From contig NZ_BMUG01000015.1 of NCBI RefSeq assembly GCF_014650075.1, positions 62,001 through 126,000 of the forward strand: 64,000 bases of DNA, given 5' to 3'. Position numbers and translations under genes: made by a program. Positions within the stretch are counted from its first letter, which is position 1, and every line of letters starts with the position of its first letter. The notes beneath the pieces are model-generated. The model was not told the origin of the DNA and searched no databases. It worked only from the letters and a program-made list of their open reading frames with translations. Positions 58,559-64,000 of the stretch are shown piece after piece. The DNA is from Streptomyces microflavus (lineage in GTDB: Bacteria; Actinomycetota; Actinomycetes; Streptomycetales; Streptomycetaceae).

Positions 58559-59072
58559 CCACGACACATGGGCGGCCCGCTGAAGTCGATCCCGGCATCG
58601 CAGCCCAAGCGCGCAGGAACCTCGACGGGCTGGGCCTGGACCCGCTTGTCATCACTGACGACGGCGAACAAGGACACCCGGCAGCCGGGCCCCACGACCG
58701 GATCGTCGCCACCGCTTCAGTCCGCCGGATCCCCCGAGCGTGGCTGGACCAGCTGCGCCCCGGCGGTGTACTCCTCGCCCCCTCGACAGCCCCTTCGGCT
58801 GCGACCTGCTGGCACGCCTCACCGGTGCGGGCGGCACAGCCGCCCGAGGGCACTTCGTGGCGAACGTCGAGTTCATGCACTTCCGCGGCCGGCGCACGCC
58901 CCGTCCATACACAGAGTTGGGATGGCCCGAGACCGCCAGCGTCGAGCGCTGGCAGGAGCTGCAGGTCGAGGCGGGGCCTCGTGGCCAGCAGGTCCTTGCC
59001 CCCTCCCCGCCGCGATCCGCCACGCGGAGAATCCGAGCGGAGGGCTCCTCCCCGCAATCTTCAGGCTTCTGA
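58559..59072 (+). pseudogene. PCMT-like methyltransferase relic
   Basis: The frame encodes ARRNLDGLGLDPLVITDDGE, GHPAAGPHDRIVATASVRRI and PRAWLDQLRPGGVLLAP. It then shifts near 58782 to DSPFGCDLLARLTGAGGTAA, RGHFVANVEFMHFRGRRTPR. This is the middle of a protein-L-isoaspartate methyltransferase-like enzyme of the kind found with ATP-grasp peptide maturases. The SAM-binding N-terminus (E-x-G-x-G) is missing. Confidence 0.65.
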
Positions 59073-59120
59073 TGCTCCTATTGGTAGTCAAGGGAGGCGG
59101 AGAACCTGGTGGTGGTCCGG

Positions 59121-59531
59121 TCAGGTTTGGTAGGGGTGAAGGGTGACGCTCTCGGATCGGACGTTGATCTCAACCCAGGACTCGTCCAGGCCGCTGGGGA
59201 TCGGTGTTGCCAGATCGAACAGCACGGGCCAGGGGCCCATCTGTAGACGGCCGACGCCGTCTTCCGTGAGGTGGAGGAGGCCGCGCATGATCACCCGGTC
59301 GCCTTCCTGTCGGAGTTCCGCCTCGACAGAGGAGGCCGGCCGGGTGTTCTGGCCCCAGTGGACGTCGTCGTCGACGGTCCATTCGACAAGATGTTGTCCG
59401 TCTGCCTCTTGCGGGGCACCGCCCCAGCGCACCACCACGGACCCGATGGGGGTGTGAACCCGAACTGTCATGGCCCGCTGCGAGGTCTGCGGCAAGCTCT
59501 GCGTGCGGACCAACATCGCCTCATCATCCAT
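59121..59531 (-). CDS. Hypothetical protein, 136 aa
   Basis: From the ATG at 59531. It is beta-rich and soluble (VHTPIGSVVVRWGGAPQEAD, VEWTVDDDVHWGQNTRPASS, GDRVIMRGLLHLTEDGVGRL). A Met at residue ~21 (MTVRVHTPIG) is an alternative start. The family is not recognised. Confidence 0.55.
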   Translation of the reverse strand: MDDEAMLVRTQSLPQTSQRAMTVRVHTPIGSVVVRWGGAPQEADGQHLVEWTVDDDVHWGQNTRPASSVEAELRQEGDRVIMRGLLHLTEDGVGRLQMGPWPVLFDLATPIPSGLDESWVEINVRSESVTLHPYQT

Positions 59532-59574
59532 GATGTGGCGTCTTCGGGACGAGGAGTTGGTGGGTGGCTGCGTT

Positions 59575-60146
59575 AAGCGGCGGTGAGCCAGTCGCGGTAG
59601 GCGTCGTCGCGGCGTGTGCCGCGTTCGAGGCACGAGATCACCGCAGGCCAGACGCCGAAGTGTTCTGCGACGGTGGTGAGGGTGATGTTCTTGGCCTGGC
59701 GGTGCGGGCCTTGACGGCGGACCGTGCGGCGTTGTGGAGGGCGCTTATCCCGCTGAGCGCGTCCTCCTTGGGTATGACCGATGCCCGGCCGGACAGCGCG
59801 GCCCGGGCGACTGCCTAGGCGTCGATGGGGCCGGACTTGCCCATCCGGCGACGCTCAGCCTTGGCGGGCCGGTTGACCTCGACCGCGGTCAGGCCCGCAT
59901 GGCGGGCGGCACGGGTGAATCCCGGGCCGTAGGAGGAGGTCCCTTCGACACGACGGCCGTCACCGTGCCGTGGGCGTTCAGGAGCGCGACCGCCGCGGCG
60001 TATCCGGACGACGTGGTGGGGAACTCGGCGTCGGCGACGTCCCCGCCCCGGTCGGTGATGACCGCGACATGGATCGTGTCCGCGTGGGAGTTCACTCCGC
60101 CGAACACCGCGTCCAGTTCGGTGGCGGGTGCGATCGTCACGGTCAT
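59575..60146 (-). pseudogene. IS110-family transposase relic
   Basis: The N-terminus from the ATG at 60146 (ATELDAVFGGVNSHADTIHV, AVITDRGGDVADAEFPTTSS) is the DEDD domain of IS110 transposases. A frameshift near 59940 is followed in another frame by family sequence (SSYGPGFTRAARHAGLTAVE, VNRPAKAERRRMGKSGPIDA), then an in-frame TAG at 59817-59819, and a shortened tail. The transposase_20 domain with its Ser is largely missing. Confidence 0.7.
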
Positions 60147-60389
60147 CCTGTCAGCAGCCTTCCCGGGCCCGAGGTGACGCCGGCCGGGGGCAGACAGGAC
60201 ATTGAGGGGGCCTCTGGCCAAGCTCCTATCAGGTCATGTTCCACCCGGCCGGGGCCATGGAGAACGGGTCCCAACAGCCGGACAGAGCAGTCGCAGGACA
60301 GCCCAGCAGGACGTCAGTCAGACCCTGAGCCACGACCACCGGAACCCGCTACGAGTATCAATGTCAGACCCGTATGCAACGCTCGGCGC

Positions 60390-62144
60390 ATGGGATTCTT
60401 CGACGATCTGGTGATGTCCGAGGAGCCGGCCGCGGAGCGGACCGCGCTGATCCGGCTGGGACCGCCCGCGGAGGACGAAGGGCGGTACGCGCCGCCCCTC
60501 GACCGCTTCGCGCCGGCGGTGCTGCCCGGGGCCGAGGTGGTGGGCGTCGGCCCGGAGGCCCGGGTTCTGCTGACGGGGTGGTCGGTGTGGCCCCGGTAGG
60601 TGACGATGCACCTGGCGGTGTTCCGCAGAACCCGTTGGCAGAGCGGGGGTACGAGTCGGCAGTCCGGGCTCCGGGTGGGCCTGCGGTTCTCCGACGGCCG
60701 CCGGGTCACGACGCTGGACATCCCGGAGACCCGCTATGTCCCGGTCACGAGAGGGCCGGGGCTGGAGACGATGGCGATGACTCGCCAGGCGGTCGGGCTC
60801 ATACCGCTGGATACGGGAGGGCACACGTCCCACCGGTCCCTGTTCAGGACCGCCGTGGACCTGTACGCGGCGGAGCTGCCGCCTTCCGGGGAAGCGCAGC
60901 TGGTCGTCGAGTGGCCGGACGAGGGCATGGGCGAGACCCGTACCCTCATCGACACGGCGGCGATCCGAGCCGCGGCGGAGCAGGCGTTCGAGGTCTGGCC
61001 GGGGCTCGAACCGCCGGATCCCGCGGGACAGCCGAGTGGCACCTTCACGGTTCTGGAGGTGTCCGGTCCCCCTTCCTTTCTGGCACCGCCGTTGAGCCCG
61101 CGTCAGCTGGAGGAGCGGCGGCGCGAGGAGGAGGCCCGCAGGCGTTACCTGCCTCGGGCCGACTGGACGGGTATGGGGTACCGGGACTGGGGCGACGCGG
61201 CACTGATCAGGGCTCGGCTGGAGGCAGGCTCACCGCCCGATGCCCGCGTCCAGGGGGGCGCCCGCCCGCTGCACCTGGCGGCGAGTCAGGGGCAGGCGGA
61301 GGCGGTGGCGGCTCTCCTGGCGCATGGTGCCGAGGTCGACGCACGTGACGAGGAGGGACGTACACCGCTCTGGTACGCGGCGTGCGGCGTCGACGAGGGC
61401 ATGGTCCGCGCGCTGATCGAGGCGGGGGCCGATGTGTGGACGCCGCAGGAGGAGCCCTGGTCGCCGGGGCGGCTCCTGCTGACCACACCGCTGGCCCCGC
61501 TGGTGACGGAGCTGCCGGGTGTGGTGTCGCTGCCGGCCGAGGAGGCGGCCGCCCTGCGGGCGGCGGACGCGCTCATCGCGGCTTTCAGCGAGCAGGGCCT
61601 GTGGACCGAGGGGCTCGGCATCGCCTTCGTGGCGGGAGTGGGTGAGGACGAGGTGGTCCGGCGGCTCGGCGGCGACCCCGCCCTGTGCCCGGCCGTGGAC
61701 GAGGAGAACATGCCGTTCGATCCCATGGACTACGACGCGTCGCTGCGCTACGTCGGCGTGACGGGCGTGGAGGGCTCCCCGGGCGGCTGTGTGATCGTCC
61801 AAGACGGGTACATGCCGAGCGACGACGCACTGCTGCGGGCGGTCTCGGCGGGCACCTCCGCCTACGGGGTGTATTTCAATCCCAAGGGAGGAACGTTCGG
61901 CGCCCTGGCCCGGGACGGCGGCATCGTCTCCGGCGAGGAGATCGGCCTCTCACCGCAGGCGTCGGATCCTGCGGCCTACTGGACCTTCCGTTTCTGGCAG
62001 CGCGGGTCCGCGTTCGCGTACGGCGCCGACGTTCTCGCCTACGCCTGTGCCGCGGCCGGAATGACGGTCGCAGACGGCCGGGGGGCGATGGGCCGCGGCG
62101 CGGCTCGCCGCTGGGTCCCGCTGCCGCCGGCGCCTCAGAGGTGA
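60390..62144 (+). pseudogene. Ankyrin-repeat protein gene with an in-frame TAG
   Basis: The 5' part (MGFFDDLVMSEEPAAERTAL, PEARVLLTGWSVWPR, 60390-60596) and the 3' part (VTMHLAVFRRTRWQSGG..., 60600-62144) are in the same frame, separated only by TAG at 60597-60599. Together they make a ~584-aa protein. About residues 285-350 of the joined product are ankyrin repeats (ARPLHLAASQGQAEAVAALL, AHGAEVDARDEEGRTPLWYA, MVRALIEAGADVW). A C-terminal domain of ~250 aa follows. It may be dead, or the 3' part could start independently at the GTG at 60600, which lacks a ribosome site. Confidence 0.7.
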
Positions 62145-63398
62145 GCGCTGCGGCCCTTCTCCCGTACACGGCGTCGGCTCCCGGTCCAGCAGCAGCGGAA
62201 CGGTCAGGACCGGGAGCAGCCAGACGAATACGATGAGGCGATGGCCGAGCAGCTGGTCCAGGTTCGGGTGGCCCGCCTGGTTGAGGATGCCTGCGGACGC
62301 CGCCGCCAGAGCGACTGGCAGGACCGCCGAACGCCGCCTCAGCAGTACCCAGGCCGAGAGCGCGAGCAGGACGGGGAGGACGGGATAGGTGGCCTGGCGG
62401 TGGAGCCATGCCGTCCAGAAGATCCGTTCCTGGACGAGGAATTCCGGCCAGGGGTTGGGCAGATCGGGACGCCGGTAATGGTCGGTCAGCAGATCCTGGG
62501 CGCTGTCCTGACCGGTGGGCCAGGACAGCAGGTGCGCGCCCGCGTAGACGGCCACGGCCAGGGCCCCGCACAGTACGGCCGCCTCCCCTGTCCGGGCCGA
62601 CGGCCGACGGCAGCGGCGCAGCCACGCCCACCGGAGTGCGAACCCGGCCGTGAGAGCGGCCGCGAGAAGCAGCGCCTGCGAGTAGCGCACAAGGAACATC
62701 AGGGCCAGGCCGCACACGACGAGCGCCACGCCCGTACGGGGACGGTTCAGGGAGAGCAGCGTGCACCCGAGGACGACCGCCGTGCCCAGAGCCAGCGAGA
62801 GCCCGTCGCTCAGCGGGTTCATGGCGACCGTTCCGGTGGGCAGCGCGAGGTACAGCGCCTGACCGGCCAGGCCGGCGCGGCGGGAGGCGCCCGCGCAGCG
62901 AAGGGTGAGCAGGACGCAGACGCTTCCGGCCAGCGCGACGACCAGGCCCGCGAGCCAGAGACCCCACGTCGCGTCGAAGACGGTGACGAAGGGGACCAGG
63001 AAGAGCGGATACCCCGGGCGGGCCTCGAAGATGGCCATGAAGCGATGGTTCGCGAACGGCGCGGTCATCCCCGAGGTGTTGCCGTTGCGGGACCAGTGGG
63101 CGACCGAGTCGTTCAGCCGGCGTACGCACTGCTCCTGCGACTCACCGGAGATCTTCCTGCTGGTCCAGGGGATGGAGGACAGGGGACCGTGCTGCTGGCT
63201 GGCGCAGGAGTAGTCGATGGCGCGGCGGCCCGCCTCGGCCCGGCTCTCGCCGCTGAGGGACAGGGCGTAGGAGAGGTAGTTCTTCGTGTCGGGCGAGGCC
63301 CTTCCGGTGACGGCTGTCAGCTGGAGCCCGGCGAAGGCCACGGCGATCAGCAGCATCCCGATGAGGCTGAGGTGCTTGGTACTGCGCTTGCTTCGCAT
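62145..63398 (-). CDS. Polytopic membrane protein, GT-C glycosyltransferase-like
   Basis: Starts with the ATG at 63398. The N-terminal helix (LSLIGMLLIAVAFAGLQLTA) is followed by an extracytoplasmic loop with an Asp pair region (GRASPDTKNYLSYALSLSGE) and about eight more helices (PLFLVPFVTVFDATWGLWLA, GLVVALAGSVCVLLTLRCAG, LIVFVWLLPVLTVPLLLDR). This layout resembles GT-C lipid-linked sugar transferases, but no signature residue is certain. The open frame continues to 61950, antisense to the ankyrin gene end, with low-complexity sequence. The native stop has probably been lost, so the end is set at the neighbouring stop. Confidence 0.65.
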
Positions 63399-63743
63399 CG
63401 GACGGGCGCTCCCCAGAGGTACGGCGGTTACCTCACCAACGAGAGCGCCGCCTCGGGGTGGCGCTCACCTCACGACAAGAGCGACGCCTATGGGTGCGTG
63501 CTTCGAAGCCGGTCCGGGACGCCGTGGGTGGCTACCGGCCGCGCAGCTTTCCCCGCTTCCCGCTGCTGACCGAGCCGCGACTCTCCGACGAAGAGCCCGC
63601 CGCCCGCCTGGGTCACTTCGACTCCTGCCACGCCCGCCATGCCCGGTGATTTTCACCGCACGCGCTGAGTCCGGCTCGTTTCCCGGCTGGAGCACCTCCA
63701 GGACGAAAGCAGCCGACCCTCCTACTCGGCGTTCTCGTCGGGC
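63399..63743. other. Intergenic stretch, nothing identified
   Basis: About 345 bp between the membrane protein start and the end of the SRPBCC gene. Short open frames have no start signals. Confidence 0.35.
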
Positions 63744-64000
63744 TCAGTTGAACATGTCGAGGTAGTGCTGTGCGTGGACGGGGTGGTAGTCGCCGAAGTC
63801 GACTGATGCCGGGTCACCGCCTGTCTCGGCGACGGCGAGCCGGTCGAGGTAGTAGTCCCAGCCGGGGCCGACTCCACCCGCCATCGCTGGGTCGTCACCG
63901 ACGGACTGGGCGAAGGTGAGCGTGGTGGTGCCCTCGTGCTCGACGAGCGTGAGAGTCATGTGCCAGACGAGTTCCTGGCCGGGCACCTGCGACGTGAGGA
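63744..64000 (-). CDS. SRPBCC-domain protein, C-terminal part
   Basis: The frame enters from beyond the window edge (LTSQVPGQELVWHM) and ends at 63744. The residues TLTLVEHEGTTTLTFAQSVG and GWDYYLDRLAVAETGGDPAS are the last strand and long C-terminal helix of an AHSA1-like START/SRPBCC fold. It ends in a short acidic tail with HPVHAQHY. The ligand is unknown. Only the last third is visible. Confidence 0.75.
   Translation of the reverse strand, partial: LTSQVPGQELVWHMTLTLVEHEGTTTLTFAQSVGDDPAMAGGVGPGWDYYLDRLAVAETGGDPASVDFGDYHPVHAQHYLDMFN

Noticed and set aside
1..64000. tRNA, rRNA or riboswitch genes
   Set aside because: No cloverleaf-like segment, rRNA conserved stretch or recognised riboswitch core was seen on reading both strands; a covariance-model search would settle it.

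Overview
The window is a high-GC actinomycete sequence, almost certainly Streptomyces. The evidence is the codon bias, GTG/TTG starts, several Streptomyces-type small regulatory genes (DUF6879, XRE/DUF5753), a DUF2690 secreted protein and a tap-tpg telomere replication gene pair. The tap-tpg pair, three largely complete insertion sequences, remnants of at least four more, and many truncated or frameshifted genes suggest a chromosome arm or a linear plasmid rather than the conserved core.

Layout. 0-15 kb: decayed accessory DNA with a transposase tail, a membrane protein, a coiled-coil/winged-helix protein, an ArsR relic, small secreted proteins (SH3, peptidoglycan-binding, DUF2690), an IS5/IS427-type element (4847-5735), an IS3-type element (9088-10392) and a five-gene regulatory cluster (10536-12502). 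15.6-35.6 kb: one coherent catabolic locus. It holds a secreted M9 collagenase, a five-gene peptide ABC importer, an Xaa-Pro peptidase, a GntR/FadR regulator, a frameshifted ornithine cyclodeaminase-like gene, two proline racemase-family enzymes, a pyrroline-4-hydroxy-2-carboxylate deaminase, a three-subunit D-hydroxyproline dehydrogenase and an aldehyde dehydrogenase. Together they would take collagen to Pro/Hyp peptides, import and cleave these, and convert trans-4-hydroxy-L-proline to 2-oxoglutarate. A 14-bp dyad (consensus TGTGACATTGYACA) lies upstream of the collagenase, between the importer and peptidase, over the gntR promoter, and between the dehydrogenase and aldehyde dehydrogenase, so I read the locus as one GntR regulon.

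35.7-43 kb: monooxygenase relic, a 498-aa protein of unknown function, a class F sortase fragment fused end-on to a truncated primase-polymerase fragment, an array of short direct and inverted repeats that looks like an iteron-type origin, and a toxin-antitoxin-like operon. 43-47.6 kb: tpg and tap, then a second IS3-type element (46273-47553). 47.6-51 kb: acetyltransferase, transposase and dioxygenase relics, an Imm51-like gene and phage-like small genes. 51.2-56.3 kb: a zinc uptake locus (aztD, aztC, a second AztD-like gene, aztB, and divergent aztA) with a Zur-box-like dyad overlapping the aztA start. 56.5-64 kb: two DUF3592-type membrane proteins, a methyltransferase relic, an IS110 relic, an ankyrin-repeat gene interrupted by an in-frame TAG, a polytopic membrane protein and the end of an SRPBCC gene.

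I saw no tRNA, rRNA or CRISPR array. All family assignments were made by eye from translated motifs, without database searches.
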